Shown: positions 25,933 to 35,167, counted from the stretch's first letter. The stretch: DNA of 64,000 nt from Calditrichota bacterium (GCA_013112635.1 JABFGF010000001.1:62001-126000); one strand, 5' to 3'. The notes: generated by a model from the letters alone, not told the origin. Made by a program: numbers and translations.

Positions 25933-27444
25933 ATGCTGATAAAAAATCACGATCAAATAAAAACACTCGGCCAATTGAAAAATTCCGGCTATTATTCGCG
26001 TTCCATAAAAGATGAAATGCGTGATAACCTGGTGAAAAAGCTTTCCGGAAATGAAAAACTCTTTCAGGGTATCATCGGTTATGAAGAGACTGTTATTCCT
26101 GAGCTGGAAAGGGCACTTCTTTCCCGGCATAATATTATCTTTTTAGGGCTACGCGGCCAGGCAAAAACCCGAATGGCCCGATTGCTGGATAACTTACTTG
26201 ACGCCTATATCCCGGTAATTTCCGAAACAGAGCTAAATGATGATCCGATGAATCCTGTTTCCAGGCATGGCAAACAAATTGTTAAAGAGCAGGGCGACGA
26301 GACACCAATCGACTGGATGCACCGTTCTCAGCGTTATACAGAAAAGCTTGCCACTCCGGATGTTACAGTTGCAGATCTTATTGGCGACGTTGATCCAATC
26401 AAAGCTGCTTCTTTAAAACTCCATTATTCAGATGAAAAAGTAATTCACTTTGGATTAATTCCCAGATCCAATCGTTGTATTTTTGTTATCAATGAGTTGC
26501 CGGATTTACAAGCCAGGATTCAGGTTGCATTGTTTAATATTTTGCAGGAGGAAGATATTCAGATTCGTGGATTTAAACTAAGGCTGCCTTTGGACATTCA
26601 GTTTGTTTTTACTGCAAATCCTGAAGATTATACAAACCGCGGATCAATTGTAACACCACTAAAAGACCGAATCGACAGCCAGATTTTAACACATTACCCG
26701 CGTGAGATTGAACATTCAATGCAAATTACACAACAGGAAGCACGGCTGACAAATTCACAAAAAGAAAATGTTTGTGTCCCTGAGTTACTAAAAACCCTTA
26801 TTGAAGAAATTGCCTTTCAGGCCCGTGAAAGCGAATACATCGATGAAAACAGCGGTGTATCAGCCAGGCTAACAATTTCTGCTTATGAAAATCTAATCAG
26901 TACCGCAGAAAGGCGTATGCTTTTAAACAAGGAAGATAAGGCCATAGCACGTATCCTGGATTTGTATGGAGTAATTCCTTCCATTACGGGAAAAGTTGAA
27001 CTTGTTTATGAAGGAGAGCAGGAAGGTCCCTTAAAAATTGCCCATATCTTAATTAATAATTCGATTCAGCAACATTTTAAAAATTATTTTCCTGATCCTG
27101 ATAAAACCAAAAAAACAGAAAGTGTAAACCCTTATCAGGAAATTGTAGACTGGTTTGGTAACAACAACACTCTTGACCTTTTGCTTACAGCAAGTGATAA
27201 AGAATTCAAAAAATTATTGAATGATGTTCCCGGATTAAAAAATCTTGTTCAAAAATATCATACAAATAGTTCAGAAGAAGAGATTAATATTTTAATGGAA
27301 TTTGCATTATTTGGATTGGCAGAGCATTCCTTTCTAAGCAAAGTAGCTATGGATTCCAGATTGCAGTTTAAAGATATTTTAAGCAGCATGTTAAAAGAGT
27401 CTGGGGATGACTATGCAAACTTGGGAAATCAGGATATGTTTTAA
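25933..27444 (+). CDS. MoxR/magnesium-chelatase-like AAA+ ATPase
   Basis: This protein has about 503 residues, counted from the ATG at 25933 behind AAGGAAAT; an upstream in-frame ATG at 25861 lies inside the vWA gene. The ATPase core includes Walker A GLRGQAKTR, a Walker B-like stretch CIFVINELPDL, sensor 1 FTANPEDYTNRG and the arginine-bearing KDRIDSQI. Walker A has Ala where Gly is common (GQAKT), and the second Walker B acidic residue is retained as Glu. A C-terminal helical lid and tail (about 300-503) follow. It is expected to act on the vWA partner; the process served is unknown. Confidence 0.92.
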   Translation: MLIKNHDQIKTLGQLKNSGYYSRSIKDEMRDNLVKKLSGNEKLFQGIIGYEETVIPELERALLSRHNIIFLGLRGQAKTRMARLLDNLLDAYIPVISETELNDDPMNPVSRHGKQIVKEQGDETPIDWMHRSQRYTEKLATPDVTVADLIGDVDPIKAASLKLHYSDEKVIHFGLIPRSNRCIFVINELPDLQARIQVALFNILQEEDIQIRGFKLRLPLDIQFVFTANPEDYTNRGSIVTPLKDRIDSQILTHYPREIEHSMQITQQEARLTNSQKENVCVPELLKTLIEEIAFQARESEYIDENSGVSARLTISAYENLISTAERRMLLNKEDKAIARILDLYGVIPSITGKVELVYEGEQEGPLKIAHILINNSIQQHFKNYFPDPDKTKKTESVNPYQEIVDWFGNNNTLDLLLTASDKEFKKLLNDVPGLKNLVQKYHTNSSEEEINILMEFALFGLAEHSFLSKVAMDSRLQFKDILSSMLKESGDDYANLGNQDMF

Positions 27445-27526
27445 TTTATTTTTTAGGGATTAATTTTTTTTGAAACCTTTTGTTTTTTTACTCCGTAGTA
27501 CCATTCAAAATTAAGCGGAGAAGAAA

Positions 27527-27688
27527 ATGAATGAATTTTTAAAAGTTGCAGTTGTAGTCCTAATGGCGCTTCCATTTTTGTACATGTTTTATGATGTAAC
27601 AAAAGATTTAACGAGAAAATCCTATTTAGCATTAACCCAAAAAGCCAAACCAGCAGTAATCAACATCGTTTCAACATTGTTTAATTAG
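27527..27688 (+). CDS. 53-residue single-pass membrane protein
   Basis: The protein starts MNEFLKVAVVVLMALPFLYM, a single transmembrane helix (about residues 5-24), and continues with a short polar tail ending KPAVINIVSTLFN. GGAG (27516-27519) lies 7 nt before the ATG, and a terminator follows 20 bp after the stop, so it is a compact independent gene. I recognise no family. It could be a small regulatory membrane peptide. No similar neighbours. Confidence 0.7.
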   Translation: MNEFLKVAVVVLMALPFLYMFYDVTKDLTRKSYLALTQKAKPAVINIVSTLFN

Positions 27689-27708
27689 CATTAACCTAAC
27701 CCCAATAA

Positions 27709-27736
27709 AATCCCGGCAGCCACCGGGATTTTTTAT
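27709..27736 (+). terminator. Rho-independent terminator
   Basis: The stem AATCCCGG (27709-27716) pairs with CCGGGATT (27723-27730) around CAGCCA, then a T-tract follows. It ends the small membrane protein gene and possibly the vWA/MoxR transcript. Confidence 0.93.
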
Positions 27737-27784
27737 TTCCCCTGTTTTCATTAGATTTTCTACACACATCACATTTTATAAAGA

Positions 27785-28618
27785 ATGAAAATTTCTGTAA
27801 TAATTCCAACGTATAACAGAGCACATACAATTTTGCGTGCCGTAAACTCAGTGCTAAATCAATCTTATCAACCATTTGAAATTATTGTTGTTGATGATGG
27901 AAGCAACGATACAACTAATGTTGTTCTTGAGCCTCTGAAAAATGAAATAATTGTTCTCTCTCAGAGTAACAAAGGTGTTTCCGCTGCTCGGAATACCGGA
28001 ATTGAAAATGCAAAAGGTGATTGGATTGCTTTGCTTGATAGTGACGATGAATGGACGCCAAATGCTTTGGAAACACAAGTAGAGTATTTTAATGCACATC
28101 CTGATATTCAAATTTTTCAGTGTGAAGAAATTTGGATAAGGAATGGAATAAGAGTAAATCCAAAGCAAAAATTTAAAAAACAATCCGGTTGGATTTTTGA
28201 GCAATGCCTGCCTTTGTGTATTGTATCTCCATCGGCAGTAATGTTTACAAAACAACTATGGTCAGAAATGGAAGGTTTTGATAAATCGTTTCGGGTTTGT
28301 GAGGATTATGATCTTTGGTTGCGTGTGGCCAGAAAATATCTGATAGGATTAAATAAAAATATCGGACTGATTAAGTATGGCGGTCACCCGGATCAGCTTT
28401 CCACAACATTCCCAGTAATGGATTTAGAGCGAATTCGGGCAATAGAGAAACATTTAAAAGATGATTCTTTAAAAGCAGAATTGAGATACGCCGCTTTAGC
28501 CGAAATCATCAAGAAATTAGAAATTGTTATTAACGGTGCTAAAAAGAGAAGTCGCGATGTATCAAAACTCGAATCTAAATTAGAAAAATATAATCTTGAA
28601 GTTAAGAAACTGAATTAA
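27785..28618 (+). CDS. Family 2 glycosyltransferase
   Basis: This 277-residue GT-A fold enzyme begins MKISVIIPTYNRAHTILRAVNSV, shows the nucleotide-binding VVDDGSNDTT (about residue 38) and the DxD motif LDSDDEW (about 83-89), then SWIFEQ-like acceptor elements and EDYDLWLRVA (about 178-187). No transmembrane helix is present. The coiled C-terminal helix (about 235-275) is unusual but compatible. Donor and acceptor cannot be read; a role in surface polysaccharide or lipid glycan assembly is likely. It stands alone, not in an obvious polysaccharide cluster. Confidence 0.9.
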   Translation: MKISVIIPTYNRAHTILRAVNSVLNQSYQPFEIIVVDDGSNDTTNVVLEPLKNEIIVLSQSNKGVSAARNTGIENAKGDWIALLDSDDEWTPNALETQVEYFNAHPDIQIFQCEEIWIRNGIRVNPKQKFKKQSGWIFEQCLPLCIVSPSAVMFTKQLWSEMEGFDKSFRVCEDYDLWLRVARKYLIGLNKNIGLIKYGGHPDQLSTTFPVMDLERIRAIEKHLKDDSLKAELRYAALAEIIKKLEIVINGAKKRSRDVSKLESKLEKYNLEVKKLN

Positions 28619-28629
28619 AACTCTTAAAT

Positions 28630-29598
28630 TCATTTCAGAATATTGGAAATAATTTTTTCGGCATGTTCACGTGCATTTTCAATAAACCAACGACCAGTTC
28701 TTAACCCTCCAAGAACAACACCAGCCAGATACACATTCGGGATATTTGTTTCCAGGGTATCAGGATTATGACTTGGCTCTAAAAATTCATCATCCCCGAT
28801 TAATATGCCAAATTTTTCCAATAAAGGATAATCAGGTCGGTAACCGGTCATGGCAAGAACGAAATCATTTTTTATTGTGATTTTTTCTTCTTTGGTTTGA
28901 ATATCAACTTCTTTCTCGCGGATTTCAGTTAATTCACTTTCAAAATATGCATTTATTGAACCCTCTTTTATTCGGTTGTTTACATTGGGTAAAATCCAAT
29001 ATTTTACACTGGGCTTAAACTCACTTTCCCGCATAACCAACGTAACATCCGCGCCTTTTAAATAAGTTTCAAGGGCAACATCCGCCGCAGAATTGCCGGC
29101 ACCAATTACAACTACTTTTTGCCCAACATATGGATGAGGCTCATCATAATAATGTTTTACTTTTGGCAGATTTTCACCAGGGATATTCAACAAGTTTGCA
29201 GTATCATAAAACCCCGTGGCTACAATAATATTTTTTGCCAGATAGCTCTCTTTTGAGGATGAAACACTAAATAATCCGTTTTCATTTTTCATTATGTTTT
29301 TTACTTCTTCATACACATTTACATTAATCTGCCAGCTTTGAATAACCCTTCTAAAATACTCCAATGCTTCCCGGCGGGTTGGTTTATCACCATGTGCAAT
29401 AAAAGGTACGTCACCTATTTCTAACAGCTGGGAGGTAGAAAAAAATGTCATATTTGTTGGGAAATGGTACACCGAATTTACAAGCACGCCTTTTTCAATT
29501 ACCAGGTTGCTTAGTCCATTTTTTTTTGCTTCAATGGCGCAGGCAATTCCAATAGGCCCACCACCAATAATAATTACATCATAAATATTGCTTTTCAC
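28630..29598 (-). CDS. ypdA: YpdA, bacillithiol disulfide reductase
   Basis: This 322-residue flavoprotein has an N-terminal FAD motif DVIIIGGGPIGIACAIEA, the signature FPTNMTFFSTSQLLEIG near residue 47, a second NAD(P)-binding motif VVVIGAGNSAADVALE (about 163-178) and a C-terminal Rossmann element (NPDTLETNIPNVYLAGVV). These fit YpdA, which reduces bacillithiol disulfide with NADPH. Bacilliredoxin and BshB1 elsewhere in the window support this. It is convergent with the glycosyltransferase gene. Confidence in family is high, in substrate moderate. Confidence 0.92.
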   Translation of the reverse strand: MKSNIYDVIIIGGGPIGIACAIEAKKNGLSNLVIEKGVLVNSVYHFPTNMTFFSTSQLLEIGDVPFIAHGDKPTRREALEYFRRVIQSWQINVNVYEEVKNIMKNENGLFSVSSSKESYLAKNIIVATGFYDTANLLNIPGENLPKVKHYYDEPHPYVGQKVVVIGAGNSAADVALETYLKGADVTLVMRESEFKPSVKYWILPNVNNRIKEGSINAYFESELTEIREKEVDIQTKEEKITIKNDFVLAMTGYRPDYPLLEKFGILIGDDEFLEPSHNPDTLETNIPNVYLAGVVLGGLRTGRWFIENAREHAEKIISNILK

Positions 29599-29780
29599 TT
29601 ATTTTCCTTAAGATTTATATAGATGGAATAAGAAAAAACTATTTCAAAATCCGTTGTTTCGAATAATTAACTTATCAAATTTCGTGAAAAAAGAATTGAG
29701 GAGCAATGGAAAGAAAATAATGAAGGGGCTTTTTAGAAAAAAGTTTGAGTAAAGTAAAATAGTTAACGGTTTTATTCTTA

Positions 29781-30377
29781 TCAGATATCGGTTGATTTTT
29801 TACGAAGATTTAAAAAGGCTTCCCGACCTTGACGCGCAGGGTGAGAATTAAAGGAAGTTTCAAGAGTGTATAAATTGAAATAAGGAGAAAAGCATTTTGT
29901 ATATTCCTCAACAGACCCACCATATGGAGGAGTTTCCTGACTTAAGTCCAGTGGAAATACAAATAATAAACCGATTAGTTTTCCCGAAGGTTTTAATAAG
30001 GAATGCATTTTTTTAGCATAGTCATCGCGTAGATCCGGAAGTATTGCGCAAAAAAAGGTTTGTTCGATAATCAAATCGTATTGTTTGTCCAGATCAAAAA
30101 AATCCATTTGCAGAAGTCTGCGGTTATCAATTCCCGGGAGACGTTTTTTTAGGTTTAGCAAGGGGTGTTCTGATATATCTACAACATCAATGTTTTTAAA
30201 TCCATTACTCCAAAGATATTCAGCTTCATAAGCATTTCCGGCCCCGGGAATCAGGATTTCGGTTTCTTTATTTTTAAGCTGATCTATATAATTCTTTATT
30301 GGTGGGGAAACTTCTCCCATATCCCATGGTGTATGGGAGTTTTCATAATATCCATCCCAAAATTTCTTATCAAACAT
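29781..30377 (-). CDS. TPMT-like SAM-dependent methyltransferase
   Basis: This 198-residue enzyme begins MFDKKFWDGYYENSHTPWDMGE, which with the SAM-binding LIPGAGNAYEAEYLWSNGF (about 43-61) and DLIIEQTFFCAILPDLRDDY (about 104-123) marks the thiopurine S-methyltransferase family. Bacterial TPMTs methylate thiols, selenium or tellurium species. Its position 18 bp downstream of selD, in line with selU and the ArsN2-like gene, suggests selenium or other metalloid detoxification; the chemical role is inferred from context. Confidence 0.88.
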   Translation of the reverse strand: MFDKKFWDGYYENSHTPWDMGEVSPPIKNYIDQLKNKETEILIPGAGNAYEAEYLWSNGFKNIDVVDISEHPLLNLKKRLPGIDNRRLLQMDFFDLDKQYDLIIEQTFFCAILPDLRDDYAKKMHSLLKPSGKLIGLLFVFPLDLSQETPPYGGSVEEYTKCFSPYFNLYTLETSFNSHPARQGREAFLNLRKKSTDI

Positions 30378-30395
30378 TCTTCTATTTCAACCGGC

Positions 30396-31430
30396 CTATT
30401 CAACGTAAACTGCTAGTTCTTTTTTTTCTGTGATTTTACCAATCGGTTGTAAATTCAAGTTAAACCTTTTTAATAAGTCAAGAAATGCTTCATTATTCTC
30501 GTGATCAACGGCAATCAGTAAACCACCACTTGTTTGTGGATCACATAATATAGTTTTTTGGATTTCTGAAAGCTGATTTACTTTGTGACCATAACTTTTA
30601 TAATTCCTGCTTGTCCCACCGGGAATAGTTTTTTGATCTAAATATGATTTTAATCCATTGAATTGTGGAATCATTTCAAAATCAATTTTGGCGCTTAAGT
30701 TGCTGGCTTCACACATCTCAATTAAATGGCCAAGCAACCCAAAACCCGTTACATCGGTCAAGCTTGTCACACATTCCAAAGTTCCTAAATCCTCACCGGG
30801 TTTATTTAAAGTTATCATCGAATCACGAACTGCTTTAAAATCCTGGTTGCCTAATAAACCTGCTTTCATTGCAGTGGTCATAATGCCAACACCCAATGGT
30901 TTTGTAAGATAAATGTGATTATCTTTTTTAGCTCCACTATTTGTAAGTAATGATTTTCTTTTTGCTGATCCGGTTACGGCTAGTCCAAAAATTGGCTCCG
31001 GAGAATCAATGCTATGTCCACCGGCCAAAGAGATTCCGGCATTTTTACAAGCTTGCCGCGCACCTTTTAAAACAAGGTTTGCAATTTCCGGGGATAATTT
31101 GTTCAGCGGCCAACCAAGTATAGCAATTGCCATGATCGGCTTGCCGCCCATTGCATAAACATCACTAATGGCATTCACCGAGGCTATCATTCCAAAATCA
31201 ACAGGATCATCTACAATGGGCATAAAAAAATCTGTGGTACTTATTATTACATTTTCATCATCAATGGCATAAACAGCTGCATCATCCCGGTTGTCATTTC
31301 CTACTAACAATCTTGGATCTGTAAATGCCGGTTCAGCTGATTTTAGAATTTTATTCAACACACTTGGTGCAATTTTACACCCACAGCCGGAACCATGTGA
31401 AAAGTGTGTTAGTTTTATTTCGTGCTGCAT
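30396..31430 (-). CDS. selD: Selenide, water dikinase
   Basis: This 344-residue SelD makes selenophosphate from selenide and ATP. The glycine-rich start HGSGCGCKIAPS holds the catalytic Cys16 and Lys19, equivalent to E. coli Cys17 and Lys20; Cys16 is encoded as Cys, not selenocysteine. Other motifs are DDAAVYAIDDENVIISTTDFF, GGHSID and LTDVTGFGLLGHL. It is followed 18 bp later by the TPMT-like gene and preceded 32 bp upstream by selU. No SelA/SelB is visible here, so the selenophosphate probably feeds tRNA selenouridine synthesis. Confidence 0.97.
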   Translation of the reverse strand: MQHEIKLTHFSHGSGCGCKIAPSVLNKILKSAEPAFTDPRLLVGNDNRDDAAVYAIDDENVIISTTDFFMPIVDDPVDFGMIASVNAISDVYAMGGKPIMAIAILGWPLNKLSPEIANLVLKGARQACKNAGISLAGGHSIDSPEPIFGLAVTGSAKRKSLLTNSGAKKDNHIYLTKPLGVGIMTTAMKAGLLGNQDFKAVRDSMITLNKPGEDLGTLECVTSLTDVTGFGLLGHLIEMCEASNLSAKIDFEMIPQFNGLKSYLDQKTIPGGTSRNYKSYGHKVNQLSEIQKTILCDPQTSGGLLIAVDHENNEAFLDLLKRFNLNLQPIGKITEKKELAVYVE

Positions 31431-31462
31431 TTTGTCTTTCTGATTTAATAAACCTTGAGAAG

Positions 31463-32503
31463 TTATGCGACTTCTAAATTCATGTACTTGGTAAGTGTGG
31501 TTAAAAGTTTGTCGCTGTTTTCTTTTGAGTCACCACTTTCAGATTTAACTACAAATATTGACTGTTCCCGAAATCGCTTACGTGTATATTCATAACTATG
31601 ATCATAATATTTTAAAAGCAGATTGGCTGTTTCTTCCAGCTGGCCCATTTCCAAAAAGTGAACGGCATCCTGTGTATTCTGTTTTCCAAATTGTGAATTA
31701 ATTTTTAAAATACTGTCCATTAATTCTGGTTTAGGATACAACCCATATTCTTTTACTATTCGTTTAACTCTTTTAGTTCGTTCAACTCTTATTTCAATTA
31801 CATGTGCTTTTTTCATCCTCAGCCACAAGGCTTCCGGCAAAGTGGCCAGGCCAATTTTCATGCTTTCACCTTCAATCCAAATTCTTTTGCTAAAATCAAG
31901 ATTGGTTAGAGTATTATGAATATCATTTTGGAACTGTTGAGATGTTGGTTGTTTATTTTTATTGCCTATAAACCCAAATGCTGAGCCACGGTGATTGGCA
32001 AGCTTTTCAAGATCGATTACCTGTTCACCCTTAAGTGACAACTCTTTTAAAATTTCGGTTTTACCACAGCCGGTAGAGCCATGTAAAATTATTAGGTTTT
32101 CAATTTTGGAAAAATCAGCACTTTGACAATTTCTATAGGCTTTATAGCCGCCCTCAAGTACCTGGCATTGCATTCCTATTAATTCAAATAACCAGGCCAT
32201 CTTTTCGCTGCGCATCCCTCCGCGCCAGCAATAAACCTTTCTTTCGTTGTGCTCTGAAATATCACGTGCTTTTTGTGCTATCTCCATCATTTTTGGACCA
32301 ACAAAACCAAGTCCTTTTTCAATGGCCTGCAGCTTTCCCAGTTTTTTGTATATAATCCCTATTTCATGACGCTCTTCGTTAGTAAACAGCGGAATGTTTA
32401 TCGCTAAAGGTATATGTCCTTTTTGATACTCGAGTGGAGATCTGACATCAATTATTGGGATTTTATCGGCTTTAATAAAGGATTGCGGTTTTTGATATTT
32501 CAT
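31463..32503 (-). CDS. selU: tRNA 2-selenouridine synthase
   Basis: This 346-residue SelU/MnmH replaces sulfur with selenium in 2-thiouridine at the tRNA wobble position. The N-terminal rhodanese domain (about 1-110) has DVRSPLEYQKGHIPLA and the active-site Cys92 in VYCWRGGMRSEKMAWL; the P-loop ILHGSTGCGKTEIL (about 138-151) follows. Start is immediately after the previous gene's stop, and it is upstream of selD on the same strand, giving the classic selU-selD pairing. Confidence 0.95.
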   Translation of the reverse strand: MKYQKPQSFIKADKIPIIDVRSPLEYQKGHIPLAINIPLFTNEERHEIGIIYKKLGKLQAIEKGLGFVGPKMMEIAQKARDISEHNERKVYCWRGGMRSEKMAWLFELIGMQCQVLEGGYKAYRNCQSADFSKIENLIILHGSTGCGKTEILKELSLKGEQVIDLEKLANHRGSAFGFIGNKNKQPTSQQFQNDIHNTLTNLDFSKRIWIEGESMKIGLATLPEALWLRMKKAHVIEIRVERTKRVKRIVKEYGLYPKPELMDSILKINSQFGKQNTQDAVHFLEMGQLEETANLLLKYYDHSYEYTRKRFREQSIFVVKSESGDSKENSDKLLTTLTKYMNLEVA

Positions 32504-32926
32504 TTATTTAATATCTAACTTCATTACGATTGCAGAATCGGGGCATACGGTGGTAAATTCACTACTGTTTTTTATGGAATCCGGGGCAGATTCGCGAGCT
32601 ATTCTGGTAAAGCCAAATCTGGGGAAATAGTTTTCTGCAGTCATTGTTAAAAGAAACAAAGCTGTATAATTTTCTTCTTTTGCTTTTTCAATTAGCAATC
32701 GGGTTAAATCGTTTCCCAGGCCTTTACCTTTATATATATCATTAATGACTACAGATCTTAAAATTGCATAATCGCCTGCATGTTCAAGACCACCTGCAGC
32801 AATAACCTGGCTATTCTCTTTTATGATATAAAAATCAATCTCATTTGTAAGATCAGCAACAGGAAGATCATTATCTTTTAAAAGTTTTTTTATTTCCGGG
32901 ATATCGGACTTGTCTGCTTTTTGCAT
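32504..32926 (-). CDS. GNAT acetyltransferase, ArsN2-like
   Basis: This 140-residue GNAT-fold protein has an acetyl-CoA-binding V-x-x-x-x-KGKGLGNDL region (about 74-86), central LRSVVINDIYKGKGLG, and FLLTMTAENYFPRFGF (about 108-123), which matches the ArsN2 type of arsenic-linked acetyltransferase. Its stop abuts the selU start on the minus strand, so it leads a likely four-gene cassette with selU, selD and the TPMT-like gene. The substrate in ArsN-type enzymes is uncertain; an acetylated organoarsenical or amino acid is possible. Confidence 0.85.
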   Translation of the reverse strand: MQKADKSDIPEIKKLLKDNDLPVADLTNEIDFYIIKENSQVIAAGGLEHAGDYAILRSVVINDIYKGKGLGNDLTRLLIEKAKEENYTALFLLTMTAENYFPRFGFTRIARESAPDSIKNSSEFTTVCPDSAIVMKLDIK

Positions 32927-33080
32927 TTTGCCTGGGTATAAATAATTATTTCAAAATTATTTGTAATTTAAAATTTACAGGATAAATCAATAGAAGTCCA
33001 AAAATGGATATTTTTTGTATTAAACCCGATTTACATTAATTTCTAAAAAAAATACAATTTCAATATTATTGCATGCAAAG

Positions 33081-33977
33081 ATGCTTCATTCATTCAGATT
33101 ATTTTTCCTGGCTTTAATTTTTACGACGAATTCAGTCCAGGCACATATAAATACAACTTTGGAAAAATCTACTCCACAAAGCAAAGTAGCCTTTTCACTC
33201 AGCATCGTTAATGATAATTATATTGGCACCTGGAAAAAGGGAGTAAAAAATAATTATTTCGGGGCGGATGATTTTTTGACTGTCTCGCTACTTGCACGAC
33301 TATATGTAAATAACTGGAATACAGCACTCGTTTATCAATCAATTACTTCTCGAAAATTCAATTTCCGCTATGATCTATTATCAGGTTTAGTTTCAAAAAA
33401 AGTCCATGCGAAATGGGTAGATCTTCAATCGCAAGCTGGAATAGTTTTAAAAGGCGATTTTGGCGGTGCAACATTACAAAACAATTATCACACTTTGCGC
33501 TATATTAAAACAATAGATTTTCCTTACTCCAAAGAAAAGGGCATAGCATTTATTATAGGATTTAATGCAATCTGGCAAAAGAAACATCTGCTTTTTAGCA
33601 GGGATTTGCTTAAAGCCAATTTTGAGGCAAGATTCATAACTGATTTTGTGCCGTCGCGTATTGGACCATCAATTAGCTATCAAAATGAAATTTTTTCTTT
33701 TATTCAAATGGAATTGTTAGCTCTGGGCCGTTTCTATGTAATAGAAAAAAAAGAGTATTCAGAAATGATCCGTTCCGGGCTTATAAGTGCGATTAATTTA
33801 AAATTTAAAACATATCAACAGTTTTATTTTGATATTGGATTTGCAATCTTTCCAACAAAAAACCTTCTAAATGCTCCCCGGTTTCCCAAATACGAACATA
33901 GTTATCTGCCTCAATTTTGGTTGTCATTTTCCTGGAATAGCTCCTGGCAAAGCTTACGTGATTATATAGATTATTAA
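33081..33977 (+). CDS. Exported beta-rich protein, unknown
   Basis: This protein has about 298 residues, counted from the ATG at 33081; the signal MLHSFRLFFLALIFTTNSVQA fits, whereas a TTG at 33069 only adds four residues. The mature part has alternating polar and hydrophobic strands rich in Tyr, Phe and Trp, ending PQFWLSFSWNSSWQSLRDYIDY, which is consistent with an outer-membrane beta-barrel. I recognise no family. It is a single gene divergent from the ArsN2-like gene; no RBS of strong consensus precedes it. Confidence 0.6.
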   Translation: MLHSFRLFFLALIFTTNSVQAHINTTLEKSTPQSKVAFSLSIVNDNYIGTWKKGVKNNYFGADDFLTVSLLARLYVNNWNTALVYQSITSRKFNFRYDLLSGLVSKKVHAKWVDLQSQAGIVLKGDFGGATLQNNYHTLRYIKTIDFPYSKEKGIAFIIGFNAIWQKKHLLFSRDLLKANFEARFITDFVPSRIGPSISYQNEIFSFIQMELLALGRFYVIEKKEYSEMIRSGLISAINLKFKTYQQFYFDIGFAIFPTKNLLNAPRFPKYEHSYLPQFWLSFSWNSSWQSLRDYIDY

Positions 33978-34240
33978 ATGCAAGCAGTTTGAAATAGCTA
34001 TTTATAAAATAGAGTTGCAATTTTTGAAGAGGGGGGCAACTAAAATCACAACTCTTAATTGGGAGTGAACCCAACCCTTGCTTTACAAAAGAGATGCCAA
34101 TTTTTTAAACTGATAAAACCTGATAATAAATTAAGAAATGTTGCCATTTGGAAACATAAATAGCAAAAATGTTGTAATTATGCAACAATAGCTTTTTGTG
34201 AAAAGCTGGAAGGAAAGAAATTATTTTTCGGTTTTAGGGC

Positions 34241-34648
34241 TTAAAGGTTATACAGAAGTTTTTTTGCAATCCACGAAACAGCACCAAGAGCAATCCCAAT
34301 TCCGGTACCGGTACCAATACCTATTAAAACCATTGCAACTCTTGGATTCATTGATTGTGCCAGTTTTTTGTAGCTGTTTGCAGCTTTAATATTGTGGGCA
34401 ATATAAGTTGTGTAATAAACGGATTGGATCACAGAATTGAGAATTCCCCAAAAAAGACCAATTATAAAAAGATGGTAAAAAGGATGGGAATGAACATAGA
34501 AAAATATATAAGCAATACAAAGTGCACCAAGCCCAAGCCAAAGAAAAAGTTCTTTGTTTTGAGTATATCCCTTTAATGAGAGAAATCCCATTAAAATGGC
34601 GGGTAATGACAATAAAACAATAATGAACCAGTTTAGATTTTCTAACAT
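34241..34648 (-). CDS. Small multi-pass membrane protein, unknown
   Basis: This 135-residue protein has about four transmembrane helices: residues 6-24, 34-52, 58-80 and 108-127; the last holds a glycine-alternating IGIGTGTGIGIALG segment. A soluble loop (about 85-107) separates helices three and four. I recognise no family and no catalytic motif. It lies alone between the exported beta-rich protein gene and the DGPF gene. Confidence 0.6.
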   Translation of the reverse strand: MLENLNWFIIVLLSLPAILMGFLSLKGYTQNKELFLWLGLGALCIAYIFFYVHSHPFYHLFIIGLFWGILNSVIQSVYYTTYIAHNIKAANSYKKLAQSMNPRVAMVLIGIGTGTGIGIALGAVSWIAKKLLYNL

Positions 34649-34792
34649 AGCCTTATTTTAATATAAATTTTTTAATAATAAAAACTGAAAGTAAAAAAAA
34701 TACATATTTAATGTCCTTTTTTTTATCTGTTAATCGTTTAGTTTTTGAGATTTAATAAAACACATTTCAAAGTTTAACCAATTGGAGGAAAT

Positions 34793-35134
34793 ATGAAAAA
34801 GTATTTATACCTTTTTAGAGGTGGAGATGCAAGAATGGCCGAGCTATCGCCGGAGCAAATGCAGGAACACATGCAAAAATGGGGAACCTGGATGCAAAGT
34901 TTGACTGAACAAAAAGTTCTTATTGATGGATTGCCATTGGCCAAAGAAGGAAAACGTGTTAAACAAGCAGGCAATGTTATATTAGATGGCCCGTACACGG
35001 AAGGGGCAGAGGTAGTAGGTGGTTATCTTATTGTAAATTCTGAATCATTAGACCATGCTGTTGAGATTTCAAAAGGCTGCCCGATTTTTGAAAATGCCGG
35101 GGAAGTAGAAGTACGAGAAATATTAAATATGTAA
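34793..35134 (+). CDS. DGPF-domain (YCII-related) protein
   Basis: This 113-residue protein of the YCII/DGPF family is a dimeric alpha-beta barrel fold. It has MKKYLYLFRGG at the start, the central DGPYTEGAEVVGGYLIV with the DGPY motif, and KGCPIFENAGEVEVREI at the end. These proteins sit next to ECF42-type sigma factors, exactly as here, where the sigma gene begins 47 bp downstream. GGAGG lies 6 nt upstream of the ATG. Biochemical activity is unproven. Confidence 0.92.
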   Translation: MKKYLYLFRGGDARMAELSPEQMQEHMQKWGTWMQSLTEQKVLIDGLPLAKEGKRVKQAGNVILDGPYTEGAEVVGGYLIVNSESLDHAVEISKGCPIFENAGEVEVREILNM

Positions 35135-35145
35135 ATCCTTATAAA

Positions 35146-35167
35146 GCAGGGGCTTTATGGCCTCTGC
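35146..35167 (+). terminator. Candidate hairpin between DGPF and sigma genes
   Basis: An 8-bp stem (35146-35153 with 35160-35167, one G-U) with a TTTATG loop is followed by ATTTTAG. The short T-run makes it an attenuator or weak terminator ahead of the ECF sigma gene rather than a full stop. Confidence 0.5.

Noticed and set aside
31385-31430. Possible selenocysteine in SelD
   Set aside because: The active site codon is a Cys codon; there is no in-frame TGA.
34198-34389. Short + strand open frame over the small membrane protein gene
   Set aside because: It is a shadow of the minus-strand gene with four helices.
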